Of a DNA stretch of 5,654 nucleotides, positions 1 through 5,654 are shown in pieces. Below the pieces are notes generated by a model. It was not told where the DNA came from. It was given only the letters and a program-made list of their open reading frames with translations, and searched no databases. Within the stretch, counting starts at the first letter, position 1. Every line of letters begins with the position of its first letter. This DNA comes from Microbacteriaceae bacterium. GTDB taxonomy: Bacteria > Actinomycetota > Actinomycetes > Actinomycetales > Microbacteriaceae. The stretch covers positions 1 through 5,654 of the forward strand of contig JAEMRP010000063.1 of the NCBI GenBank assembly GCA_016463265.1. The letters are read 5' to 3'. Made by a program: the position numbers and the translations under genes.

Positions 1-54
1 GTAGATGTCCACACCAACGCGACCGATGCTGATGACGTCAAATGAGGTTGTCAT
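1..54 (-). CDS. iolC: PfkB-family sugar kinase, probable 5-dehydro-2-deoxygluconokinase (N-terminal fragment, runs off left edge)
   Basis: Read on the minus strand, an ATG at 54-52 opens a frame of exactly 18 codons up to the window edge, giving MTTSFDVISIGRVGVDIY. The pattern 'FDVI-x-I-GR-x-GVD-x-Y' is the first beta strand and substrate-binding start of PfkB/ribokinase-type kinases, and 'GRVGVD(L/I)Y' is particularly typical of IolC, the myo-inositol catabolism kinase that phosphorylates 5-dehydro-2-deoxy-D-gluconate. A TGA lies two codons upstream (60-58), so this ATG is the only reasonable start in the frame. The ribosome binding site is weak (a GAAAG about 10 bases upstream). The gene diverges from rmuC across 151 bases. 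With only 18 residues visible, the PfkB family is fairly safe, but IolC could be another sugar kinase of the same fold. The ATP-binding and catalytic motifs lie outside the window. Confidence 0.6.
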   Translation of the reverse strand, partial: MTTSFDVISIGRVGVDIY

Positions 55-101
55 TAGTCATCACTTTCAGTCGTTGGTGGCGAGGAATGTCGTCTTCTAC
101 T

Positions 102-115
102 TATGTTAGGACATA
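102..115. repeat. Short inverted repeat in the iolC-like/rmuC divergent region
   Basis: TATGT at 102-106 and ACATA at 111-115 form a perfect 5-base dyad around a 4-base centre. It sits at the most A/T-rich point of the divergent region and overlaps the only -10-like hexamers seen there, so it could be an operator. Five-base arms are short enough to arise by chance. Confidence 0.25.
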
Positions 116-173
116 CGGAGGCGTTTCACCAGCCAACAAGACACAAGCGGCACTCTGACCACGGACTTTGGAG

Positions 174-199
174 AGTCTGGGGGTGCCCACTGTCAGACT
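174..199 (+). repeat. Inverted repeat just upstream of the rmuC start
   Basis: AGTCTG (174-179) and CAGACT (194-199) are perfect 6-base complements with a 14-base loop. If transcribed they would form a small hairpin ending immediately before the GGGAA stretch (200-204) that probably serves as ribosome binding site for rmuC. A role in limiting translation is possible but unsupported beyond position. Confidence 0.3.
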
Positions 200-205
200 G
201 GGAAC

Positions 206-1486
206 ATGGACATGATCATCTATCTTGCAATCGGACTCGTCGTCGGAGTTGTCATCGGGATTCTCGTCGGGCGATACGTCCTTGCGTCGTCGTCAGGCGA
301 CGCGGCCACGGTCGCGGGTCTCGCCGCCACAACAGAACTTCAACAGCAGCGAATCGCAGAACTCCAGGGCTTTCTCGATGAATTCCGCGAAAAAGAAGCG
401 AAGCGGGGCAACGAAGATAACGCCGTGATGACCAAGTTGGAACCGGTGACGCTGATGCTCAAACAATTGGGCGATTCGGTCCGCACCATGGAAAACGAGC
501 GCGGAAACCAATACACGTCGGTCGTCGACGCCCTGCGAATTTCGGTTGAAAAAACCGAAAAACTGACGGGGCTCACCGCAGGGCTCAAAGCAGCGCTCGG
601 CTCGGGCGGATCCTCCAACGTCCGAGGCGGTTGGGGCGAACACCAGCTCCGCCGTCTCATTGAAGCCGCTGGGCTGGTGGAACACGCCGACTTCAACACC
701 CAGGTGCAAGTCGACGCTCTCGACGACGACGGTAAAAAGGGCCGTCCAGACCTCGTTGTCCACTTGCCCAGTGACCGCCACATCATCATCGATTCGAAAG
801 TGCCCACGAATGCCTACATGGAGGCCGTCGACGCCGCGGCGGAAGGTCGTGACAACACGGCACTTCTTAAGAAGCACGCCGCCGAGGTCCGCAAACACAT
901 GAAGGACATCCACGATCGGAAGTACACCGTCAAGCTCAGTGGCAGTGCCGACTACGTGATCATGTTTGTCCCCAGCGAAACGATTCTCACGGCCGCGCTC
1001 AATGCTGATGCCGCTCTTTACGACGACGCACTCGACATGAACATCGCGCTCGTTTCGCCCAACGTCTTGTTCATGTCGCTCAAGTCGATCGCCTTCCTCT
1101 GGCACCAACAGGAACAGTTCGAGAAGGTTCACGTCATCGTCGACCTTGGCAAGGCGCTGTACTCCGAGTTCTACAGCCTTGCCGATCTCGTCAAGAAATT
1201 GGGCGACAACTTCGGCACCGCGTTGAATTCCTTCAACTCTGTCGTGAGCAAGATGAACGGCGGTTTGCTTCGCGCCGCCAAGGCTCTGCCTGGCTCAGCG
1301 AGCGCCGATATGCCGACGGTTACCCCCGTCACAAAGGCCGTCACGTCGCCGAAAGTCGACAAGTACCCGAAGCCGGATGCCGATGCTCTGGAATTAGACA
1401 CCGTGATGAGCGTCAACGCTGACGAATTAGAAATCTTCGATGAGCAGACCACAATGGACACAGATGGAGAAGCAGACTCGAAATAA
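206..1486 (+). CDS. rmuC: DNA recombination protein RmuC homologue
   Basis: This is a membrane-anchored RmuC-family protein of 426 residues. In E. coli, RmuC limits recombination-associated inversions at short inverted repeats; its biochemistry is poorly known, and a PD-(D/E)XK nuclease-like core has been proposed. Residues 4-26 form one hydrophobic helix (anchor), followed by a glutamine- and glutamate-rich, probably coiled-coil region (about 38-130). The RmuC core runs from about 135 to 362. It contains G-x-WGE at 141-145 with following leucines, RPD at 180-182 and IDSKVP at 195-200, which together match a nuclease-like PD...DSK arrangement, and then YVIMFVPSE at 250-258. The tail (365-426) is low-complexity and acidic. 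The start is uncertain by two codons: the GGGAA at 200-204 is too close to the ATG at 206 but well spaced for the ATG at 212, which would remove only MD. Its 3' end overlaps the next gene, implying co-transcription. Confidence 0.93.
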   Translation: MDMIIYLAIGLVVGVVIGILVGRYVLASSSGDAATVAGLAATTELQQQRIAELQGFLDEFREKEAKRGNEDNAVMTKLEPVTLMLKQLGDSVRTMENERGNQYTSVVDALRISVEKTEKLTGLTAGLKAALGSGGSSNVRGGWGEHQLRRLIEAAGLVEHADFNTQVQVDALDDDGKKGRPDLVVHLPSDRHIIIDSKVPTNAYMEAVDAAAEGRDNTALLKKHAAEVRKHMKDIHDRKYTVKLSGSADYVIMFVPSETILTAALNADAALYDDALDMNIALVSPNVLFMSLKSIAFLWHQQEQFEKVHVIVDLGKALYSEFYSLADLVKKLGDNFGTALNSFNSVVSKMNGGLLRAAKALPGSASADMPTVTPVTKAVTSPKVDKYPKPDADALELDTVMSVNADELEIFDEQTTMDTDGEADSK

Positions 1487-2675
1487 GGCCGCGCTCCGCG
1501 ACAGTGTCGTCGCGGTGATTGGTGTCATCCTGATCGCGGCTAACACCCGTTCAGCCGTCTCGGGACTATCGCCCATTTACGACGTCATCAACCACGATGT
1601 TCCCCTCGGAATCGACGCCCGCGCTGTTCTTGGGTCGCTCGCACCGATTGGGTTTGTCATCGGCGGGCTATTGACACCGAGGCTCACGAGGCGAATCGGG
1701 CTCGAGTGGAACCTCGTCACACTGGTCGCCTTCATCGCAATCGGCCACGCCGTTCGCGCTTTCGCCACGGACTGGACGGTCCTCGCACTCGGCTCGGCTA
1801 TCGCTCTGATCGGTTCGGGCATGGGCAACGTGTCGCTGCCCCCGACAATCAAAAAGTATTTCCCTCACCACATCGGACCGATGTCGGCGACGTACATCAC
1901 CTTTGTCTCGCTCGGTTCCGTCGTCCCACCGCTCATCGCCGTACCGCTCAGCGAGTCGATGTCGTGGCAATTCACGATGGCGATTTGGGCGGCGTTCGCC
2001 GCCGTCGCACTCATCCCGTGGTTTCTTGAAATACGGTCCGGGCGCAATTCCGGCGACCCACTCGGCTCGGTGAGTGGCCCTAAACTTGTACTCACGAAAT
2101 CCCCCACCGCATGGGCAATCGCCGTCGCTTTCGCGGTGTCGAGCATCGCAGGTTATGGCATGTTCGCGTGGTTACCCGACATCGCCAAGGACGTGGTCGG
2201 GATGACCGAGATCGAAGGTGGGTTGATGCTCTCGGTGTTCGCCATCGCGGGAACCCCAATGGCGCTTGCAATGCCCCTCATCGCGGAGCGGATTCGAAAC
2301 GTTGGCTGGCTCGCCGCGCTCGGTGGGCTGCTGATCTTCGCGGGGTTTGGCGCGATGTTGGTCGCGCCAACCGTCGCGCCCTACCTGTGGGTCGTCTTGT
2401 TCGGCGTGGGTCCGCTGTTGTTCCCTCTGTCACTCGTGCTGATAAACCTGCGCACCGAATCCACGTCGGCGTCACTCCAACTCAGCGCGTTCACTCAGTT
2501 CTTTGCCTACTCAGTCGCTGCGACCGTTCCCCCGCTCATGGGAATATCGCGCGCGATAACGGGGTCATGGAGCATCGCATTGGCAGGACTCGCACTTTCT
2601 GGACTCGCTGCCGGCTGGTCCGCGGTGATTTTGTCGCGAAACAACACGGTTGAATCAGAACTCGTCGCGAATTAG
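1440..2675 (+). CDS. MFS transporter, CynX/NimT-like
   Basis: This is a 411-residue integral membrane protein with about 12 hydrophobic segments split by a central hydrophilic loop (about 197-220), the normal architecture and length for the major facilitator superfamily. Features recalling the CynX/NimT (YeaN) group are 'AANTRSAVSGLSPI' at 33-46, the 'TPRLTRRIG' loop between helices 2 and 3 (79-87), 'GNVSLPPTIKKYFP' at 129-142 and 'YGMFAWLPDI' at 239-248. Described members include the E. coli cyanate transporter CynX and the 2-nitroimidazole exporter NimT; the substrate here cannot be told from sequence and no cyanase is nearby. The ATG at 1440 lacks a Shine-Dalgarno sequence. The in-frame ATG at 1464 (residue 9) has a GGA five bases upstream and may be the true start. 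Either way the gene overlaps rmuC (47 or 23 bases) and is probably translated from the same message. Its TAG stop overlaps the glpX stop. Confidence 0.88.
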   Translation: MSRPQWTQMEKQTRNKAALRDSVVAVIGVILIAANTRSAVSGLSPIYDVINHDVPLGIDARAVLGSLAPIGFVIGGLLTPRLTRRIGLEWNLVTLVAFIAIGHAVRAFATDWTVLALGSAIALIGSGMGNVSLPPTIKKYFPHHIGPMSATYITFVSLGSVVPPLIAVPLSESMSWQFTMAIWAAFAAVALIPWFLEIRSGRNSGDPLGSVSGPKLVLTKSPTAWAIAVAFAVSSIAGYGMFAWLPDIAKDVVGMTEIEGGLMLSVFAIAGTPMALAMPLIAERIRNVGWLAALGGLLIFAGFGAMLVAPTVAPYLWVVLFGVGPLLFPLSLVLINLRTESTSASLQLSAFTQFFAYSVAATVPPLMGISRAITGSWSIALAGLALSGLAAGWSAVILSRNNTVESELVAN

Positions 2676-3646
2676 TCCAGCCAGCGCTCAGCGAGGTAAT
2701 CCGAGTTCACGCGACGGACGGTGCCAGACCGCGAACGGAAGATGACGCTCTCGGTTCGCAACCATTTGCCCTCCGGGCGGACACCTCGAACCAATTCACC
2801 GTCCGTGACGCCGGTTGCGACAAAGAACGTGTTGTCACTCGCGACGAGTTCGTCGGCGGAATAGACATGGTCAAATTTGAGACCAGCAGCGAGACCACGC
2901 TCGCGTTCCTCGTCCGAGCCCCACTGGAGGCGACCCTGAATGAATCCGCCGAGGGCCTTGATCGCACACGTGACGGCGACGCCTTCGGGGCTGCCTCCGA
3001 CGCCGTAACACATGTCGATCCGGTTGTCCGCGCGAGCCGCATTGATACCGGCGGCGACATCGCCATCGAGAATCAACCGCGTGTGCGCACCCGCTGTGCG
3101 AATCTCGTCAATCGCATCGGCGTGACGCGGCCGATCGAGAATCGCGACCTTGATTTCATTGACCGGCTTCTTCTTGGCCTTCGCGAGGGCTTTGATGTTG
3201 TCCGTCAGCGATTGCGACAAATCGATGACCCCGTGCCCGTCCTCGTTCGACACCAGTTTCTCCATGTAGAACACGCTCGACGCATCGAGCATCGAACCGC
3301 GATCCGACACGGCGAGCATCGAAATCGCGTGACCGCGGCCCGCCGCCGTCAAGCTCGTCCCATCAATCGGGTCGACCGCGATGTCGCATTCCGGCCCATT
3401 GCCGTTTCCGACGACCTCGCCGTTGAACAACATCGGCGCGTTGTCCTTTTCGCCTTCGCCGATGACGATGGTTCCCTGGAAGTTGACCGTGCCGAGGAAC
3501 TTTCGCATCGCGTCGACCGCCGCGCCATCGGCAGCGTTCTTGTCCCCGCGACCGATGAACGGGTGGGCGCGAATCGCCGCCGCTTCCGTCGAGCGCACCA
3601 GTTCGAGGGCGAGGTTGCGATCCGGATGGGCGAACTGGTTTGTCAT
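2672..3646 (-). CDS. glpX: Fructose-1,6-bisphosphatase, class II (GlpX type)
   Basis: This cytosolic enzyme hydrolyses fructose-1,6-bisphosphate to fructose-6-phosphate, the committed gluconeogenic step. The 324-residue product has the family signatures in order: GRGDK at 32-36, IGEGEKD at 62-68, the metal-binding and catalytic VDPIDGT at 91-97, ILDRPRH at 169-175, LDGDVAAG at 193-200, GVGGSPEGV at 215-223 (with the conserved glutamate) and ATGVTDG at 277-283. The lithium-insensitive class II family is the usual or only FBPase in many actinobacteria. The frame stays open upstream to 3835, inside fba, but the ATG at 3646 is chosen because AGGGGA lies five bases before it and family similarity begins there (NQFAHPDRNLALELVRSTEA). 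It diverges from fba, which makes its substrate. The C-terminus ends soon after the conserved 'RSRSGTVR' segment (304-311), so the tail is short. The TAA stop overlaps the MFS gene stop. Confidence 0.96.
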   Translation of the reverse strand: MTNQFAHPDRNLALELVRSTEAAAIRAHPFIGRGDKNAADGAAVDAMRKFLGTVNFQGTIVIGEGEKDNAPMLFNGEVVGNGNGPECDIAVDPIDGTSLTAAGRGHAISMLAVSDRGSMLDASSVFYMEKLVSNEDGHGVIDLSQSLTDNIKALAKAKKKPVNEIKVAILDRPRHADAIDEIRTAGAHTRLILDGDVAAGINAARADNRIDMCYGVGGSPEGVAVTCAIKALGGFIQGRLQWGSDEERERGLAAGLKFDHVYSADELVASDNTFFVATGVTDGELVRGVRPEGKWLRTESVIFRSRSGTVRRVNSDYLAERWLD

Positions 3647-3651
3647 GAAAA

Positions 3652-3657
3652 TCCCCT
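3652..3657 (-). promoter_or_regulatory. Ribosome binding site deciding the glpX start
   Basis: On the minus strand the sequence reads AGGGGA, then five bases (TTTTC), then ATG at 3646. This is a good purine-rich Shine-Dalgarno sequence at ideal spacing. It excludes the 63-residue N-terminal extension that the open frame would otherwise allow. Confidence 0.75.
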
Positions 3658-3659
3658 GT

Positions 3660-3701
3660 GTCACATGCACTGCGACGTCGTCGCGAGTGGATCGATGTGA
3701 C
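3660..3701. repeat. Imperfect 42-base dyad in the glpX-fba divergent control region
   Basis: GTCACAT (3660-3666) pairs perfectly with ATGTGAC (3695-3701). Inside these arms CACTGCGA (3668-3675) pairs with TCGC-g-AGTG (3681-3689) apart from one bulged G, around a 5-base loop (3676-3680). In total 15 base pairs are possible, broken by an asymmetric internal loop (one base against five) and the single bulge. It could be a two-half-site operator shared by both genes. On the minus strand it could also be an RNA hairpin in the glpX leader, ending three bases before the AGGGGA ribosome binding site. Which of these holds, if either, cannot be settled from the sequence. Confidence 0.45.
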
Positions 3702-3728
3702 TCCAGACTATCCGCAAGCCCCCAACAG

Positions 3729-3734
3729 TAGAAT
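3729..3734 (+). promoter_or_regulatory. Possible -10 element of the fba promoter
   Basis: TAGAAT fits the TAnnnT -10 pattern of the main actinobacterial sigma factor and would place transcription start near 3741, about 28 bases before the fba ATG. No good -35 is present; the nearest candidate, around 3705-3710, is poor. On the other strand TACTGT (complement of 3725-3730) overlaps it and is an equally tentative -10 for glpX, which would put the whole dyad at 3660-3701 into the glpX leader. Confidence 0.3.
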
Positions 3735-3758
3735 GAACCCGCGCTTGACCGACATTCC

Positions 3759-3765
3759 AAGGAGA
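3759..3765 (+). promoter_or_regulatory. Ribosome binding site deciding the fba start
   Basis: AAGGAGA ends three bases before the ATG at 3769 and is the strongest Shine-Dalgarno sequence in the window. The frame is open upstream to 3658, but those 37 codons cross the divergent control region and do not resemble the family, so the start is set at 3769. Confidence 0.8.
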
Positions 3766-3768
3766 ACC

Positions 3769-4797
3769 ATGCCCGTCGCGACACCCGACCACTACGCCGA
3801 GATGCTGGACACCGCAAAACAGAATGTCTTCGCATTTCCCGCGATCAATGTGTCGTCGTCGTCGACCATCAACGCCGTGTTGCAGGGTCTCACCGAGGCC
3901 GGTTCCGACGGAATTATTCAGGTCACGACGGGTGGTGCCGACTTCTTTGCCGGGCACACCGTCAAGGCACGCGCAACGGGCGCCCTCGCGATGGCACGGT
4001 TCGTCCACGAGGTAGCAAAGTCATACCCCATCACTGTTGCGGTTCACACCGACCACTGCCCCAAGGACGCACTCGATGGTTTCGTTTTCCCGCTCATCGA
4101 AGCGAGCGAAGAAGAAGTCAAGGCTGGGCGCAACCCCATTTTCCAGTCGCACATGTGGGACGGGTCGGCTGTTCCTCTGGCCGAGAACCTCGAAATCGCC
4201 CAATCGATGCTCAAAAAAACCAAAAACATCAATGCGATCCTCGAGGTAGAGATCGGTGTCGTCGGTGGCGAAGAAGACGGCGTCAGCCACGACATCAACG
4301 ACAACCTGTACACGACCCTTGATGACGCGATTGCTATGGTCGAGGCTCTGGGGTTTGGCGAAAACGGCCGCTACATGGCCGCCCTCACCTTCGGAAACGT
4401 GCACGGCGTGTACAAGCCGGGAAACGTGAAGTTGCGTCCCGAGATCCTCGCCGACATCCAAGACGGTCTCGCGAAAAAGTACGGCACCGAGGCAAAACCC
4501 CTCGACTTGGTTTTTCACGGCGGTTCGGGTTCGACCGAGGACGAAATCTTCGAGGCTGTCCGTAACGGCGTCGTCAAGATGAACCTCGACACCGACACTC
4601 AGTATGCCTTCACCCGGTCGGTCGCCGACACGATGTTCCGCAACTACGACGGAGTTCTCAAGGTCGACGGCGAGGTCGGAAACAAGAAGGTCTACGACCC
4701 GCGTTCGTGGGGGAAGCTTGCCGAAACGGCGATGGCGTCACGCGTCGTCGATTATGCAAAGCAGCTCGGCTCGGCCGGGCACGCGCTGTCGCGTTAG
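3769..4797 (+). CDS. fba: Fructose-bisphosphate aldolase, class II
   Basis: This zinc-dependent cytosolic aldolase reversibly cleaves fructose-1,6-bisphosphate to dihydroxyacetone phosphate and glyceraldehyde-3-phosphate. The 342-residue length is normal for the family. Visible signatures are [12 protein letters not shown] at 91-102 (catalytic Asp95 and zinc ligand His96), [16 protein letters not shown] at 122-137, [13 protein letters not shown] at 159-171, [15 protein letters not shown] at 210-224 (zinc ligand His212), FHGGSGS at 249-255 (zinc ligand His250, phosphate binding) and [10 protein letters not shown] at 272-281. These segments match the mycobacterial/actinobacterial Fba subgroup as I remember it. 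The specific fructose-bisphosphate form is therefore favoured over tagatose-bisphosphate aldolase or the inositol-pathway aldolase IolJ, even though an IolC-like kinase lies at the far left of the window. It diverges from glpX and its TAG stop overlaps that of ispH. Confidence 0.97.
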   Translation: MPVATPDHYAEMLDTAKQNVFAFPAINVSSSSTINAVLQGLTEAGSDGIIQVTTGGADFFAGHTVKARATGALAMARFVHEVAKSYPITVAVHTDHCPKDALDGFVFPLIEASEEEVKAGRNPIFQSHMWDGSAVPLAENLEIAQSMLKKTKNINAILEVEIGVVGGEEDGVSHDINDNLYTTLDDAIAMVEALGFGENGRYMAALTFGNVHGVYKPGNVKLRPEILADIQDGLAKKYGTEAKPLDLVFHGGSGSTEDEIFEAVRNGVVKMNLDTDTQYAFTRSVADTMFRNYDGVLKVDGEVGNKKVYDPRSWGKLAETAMASRVVDYAKQLGSAGHALSR

Positions 4798-5654
4798 GAC
4801 ACCCGCCCCCCGAGGGGACGATCGCTGTCGCCACGAAGTTCCTTCGGCAACGAAAACATGAGGTCTTCCGTCGCGGTCGTGACCGTCTCGATGTGCGCAA
4901 AACCTGCTGCGCGAATGTCCGCGAGCAGCTCGTCCACGAGATATTCGGGAACACTCGCACCCGACGAGATGCCCATCGTTGTTACGCCTTCGAGCCACTC
5001 TTGCTTGACCTCGCTCGCGTAATCGACCCGGTACGACGCGCGCGCGCCGGCCTCGAGGGCCACCTCGACCAAGCGAACCGAGTTCGACGAGTTCGATGAT
5101 CCAACGACCAGAACGAGGTCGCAGTCGGGTGCAATCTTTTTGATTGCGACCTGGCGGTTCTGCGTCGCGTAGCAAATGTCGTCACTCGGCGGATCCTGCA
5201 GGTGCGGGAATCGAGCGCGCAAACGACGAACGGTCTCCATGGTCTCGTCGACCGACAGTGTCGTCTGCGACAACCAAATCAGATTCTCGGTGTCAGGAAC
5301 TTCGATGATGTCGGCTTCTTCGGGGTTGTTGACGAGTGTCGTCTGGTCGGGCGCGTGACCCATCGTGCCTTCGACCTCTTCGTGACCTTCGTGACCGACG
5401 AGCAGAATGTGGAATCCCGAACGCGAAAATCGCTCCGCCTCGCGGTGAACCTTGGTGACGAGCGGGCAGGTCGCATCGATGGCCATGAGATTGCGGTCGA
5501 ACGCATCGCTCTTGACTTTCGGAGAAACACCGTGGGCACTGAAGACCAGGTGTGAGCCGTGGGGAACCTCGTCGACCTCATTGACGAAGATGGCTCCGCG
5601 TTCCGTCAGCGACGCAACGACCTCGACATTGTGAACGATTTCCTTGCGCACATA
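4794..5654 (-). CDS. ispH: 4-hydroxy-3-methylbut-2-enyl diphosphate reductase (IspH/LytB), N-terminus beyond right edge
   Basis: IspH is the iron-sulphur enzyme of the last MEP-pathway step, reducing HMBPP to isopentenyl and dimethylallyl diphosphate. The visible 286 residues begin YVRKEIVHN, the conserved segment just after the first cluster cysteine, so roughly 25-35 residues including that cysteine are missing. Numbering from this tyrosine, the other two cluster cysteines are Cys63 (DATCPLV) and Cys161 ([11 protein letters not shown]). Substrate-site motifs are VHN at 7-9, SAHG at 39-42, [13 protein letters not shown] at 87-99 with the catalytic glutamate, SQTT at 129-132, VGSSNSSNS at 184-192 and SSGASVPE at 230-237. 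The GTG at 5651-5649 is an internal valine codon, not a start, because similarity continues upstream of it. The TAA stop overlaps the fba TAG. The short polar tail after residue 268 is not conserved. A hydrophilic, soluble protein is expected. Confidence 0.96.
   Translation of the reverse strand, partial: YVRKEIVHNVEVVASLTERGAIFVNEVDEVPHGSHLVFSAHGVSPKVKSDAFDRNLMAIDATCPLVTKVHREAERFSRSGFHILLVGHEGHEEVEGTMGHAPDQTTLVNNPEEADIIEVPDTENLIWLSQTTLSVDETMETVRRLRARFPHLQDPPSDDICYATQNRQVAIKKIAPDCDLVLVVGSSNSSNSVRLVEVALEAGARASYRVDYASEVKQEWLEGVTTMGISSGASVPEYLVDELLADIRAAGFAHIETVTTATEDLMFSLPKELRGDSDRPLGGRVS

Larger units (their letters stand above)
55..205. promoter_or_regulatory. Divergent intergenic region between the iolC-like gene and rmuC
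   Basis: These 151 bases separate two divergent starts, so promoters for both genes should lie here, but no convincing -35/-10 pair is visible on either strand. The most A/T-rich spot (about 99-115) holds TATGTT at 102-107 on the plus strand and TAACAT (complement of 103-108) on the minus strand. Both fit the loose actinobacterial TAnnnT -10 pattern, but neither has a good -35 at normal spacing. Two small dyads lie within the region and are listed separately. A GGAGG-like stretch near 117-121 resembles a Shine-Dalgarno sequence but has no start codon at a suitable distance, so I do not call a gene there. Confidence 0.4.

Noticed and set aside
103..381. A 92-codon plus-strand frame starting in the iolC-like/rmuC gap
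   Set aside because: It has no Shine-Dalgarno sequence, is arginine- and histidine-rich without family features, and overlaps rmuC deeply in another frame.
293..1132. A 279-codon open frame on the minus strand opposite rmuC
   Set aside because: It is antisense to a clear RmuC protein, has no family motifs or ribosome binding site, and is the kind of long shadow frame that GC-rich coding sequence produces.
2867..3700. A 277-codon plus-strand open frame opposite glpX
   Set aside because: Its translation is arginine-, aspartate- and valine-rich with no recognisable motif, and it runs through the glpX start and control region; glpX on the other strand has all its catalytic motifs.
3695..3701. 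A CRP-like site from the ATGTGAC half
   Set aside because: The matching half (GTCACAT) is 28 bases away rather than about six, and the inner bases do not fit a CRP-type operator.
3658..3768. N-terminal extension of fba
   Set aside because: The 37 extra residues cross the divergent promoter region, and the AAGGAGA site marks the ATG at 3769.
3647..3835. N-terminal extension of glpX into the fba gene
   Set aside because: The extra 63 residues do not look like the family, and AGGGGA is ideally spaced for the ATG at 3646.
4807..4817. CCCC-CGA-GGGG hairpin just after the fba stop, as a terminator
   Set aside because: The stem is only four pairs with a three-base loop, no T-run follows, and the sequence is explained as C-terminal coding sequence of ispH.
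5649..5651. GTG as the ispH start codon
   Set aside because: The upstream codon TAT continues the conserved YVRKE motif, and the essential first cysteine must lie further upstream, so the gene is cut by the window edge.

Overview
The window is a compact, GC-rich (clearly above 50% by eye) piece of a bacterial chromosome carrying ordinary metabolic and DNA-maintenance genes. I see no mobile element, CRISPR array, rRNA or tRNA. The class II fructose-bisphosphate aldolase and the GlpX-type fructose-1,6-bisphosphatase both read like actinobacterial versions; the aldolase closely resembles, from memory, the mycobacterial type. Together with the MEP-pathway enzyme IspH this suggests an actinomycete (Actinomycetota), perhaps a small-genome member of the Micrococcales. 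That placement is inference from remembered family sequences, not a search.

Layout, left to right. (1) Positions 1-54, minus strand: the first 18 codons of a PfkB-type sugar kinase that looks like IolC, cut by the window edge. (2) 55-205: a divergent intergenic region with two small dyads and no clear promoter. (3) 206-1486, plus: rmuC, overlapped at its 3' end by (4) 1440-2675, plus: a 12-helix MFS transporter of the CynX/NimT type, probably co-transcribed with rmuC. (5) 2672-3646, minus: glpX, whose stop codon overlaps the stop of the MFS gene. (6) 3647-3768: a divergent control region of 122 bases with an imperfect 42-base dyad, a strong ribosome binding site for each flanking gene, and a possible -10 element. 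(7) 3769-4797, plus: fba. (8) 4794-5654, minus: ispH, stop overlapping that of fba, with the N-terminus beyond the right edge.

The central pair, glpX and fba, forms a functional unit. Fba makes or splits fructose-1,6-bisphosphate and GlpX dephosphorylates it to fructose-6-phosphate, so together they cover consecutive gluconeogenic steps from one shared divergent promoter region. The other genes have unrelated roles: isoprenoid precursor synthesis, DNA maintenance and transport of an unknown small molecule. 

No undescribed system is evident. The points most worth a second look are the long dyad between glpX and fba, and the fact that both convergent gene pairs share the same 4-base stop-codon overlap (TTAG), leaving no space for intergenic terminators.
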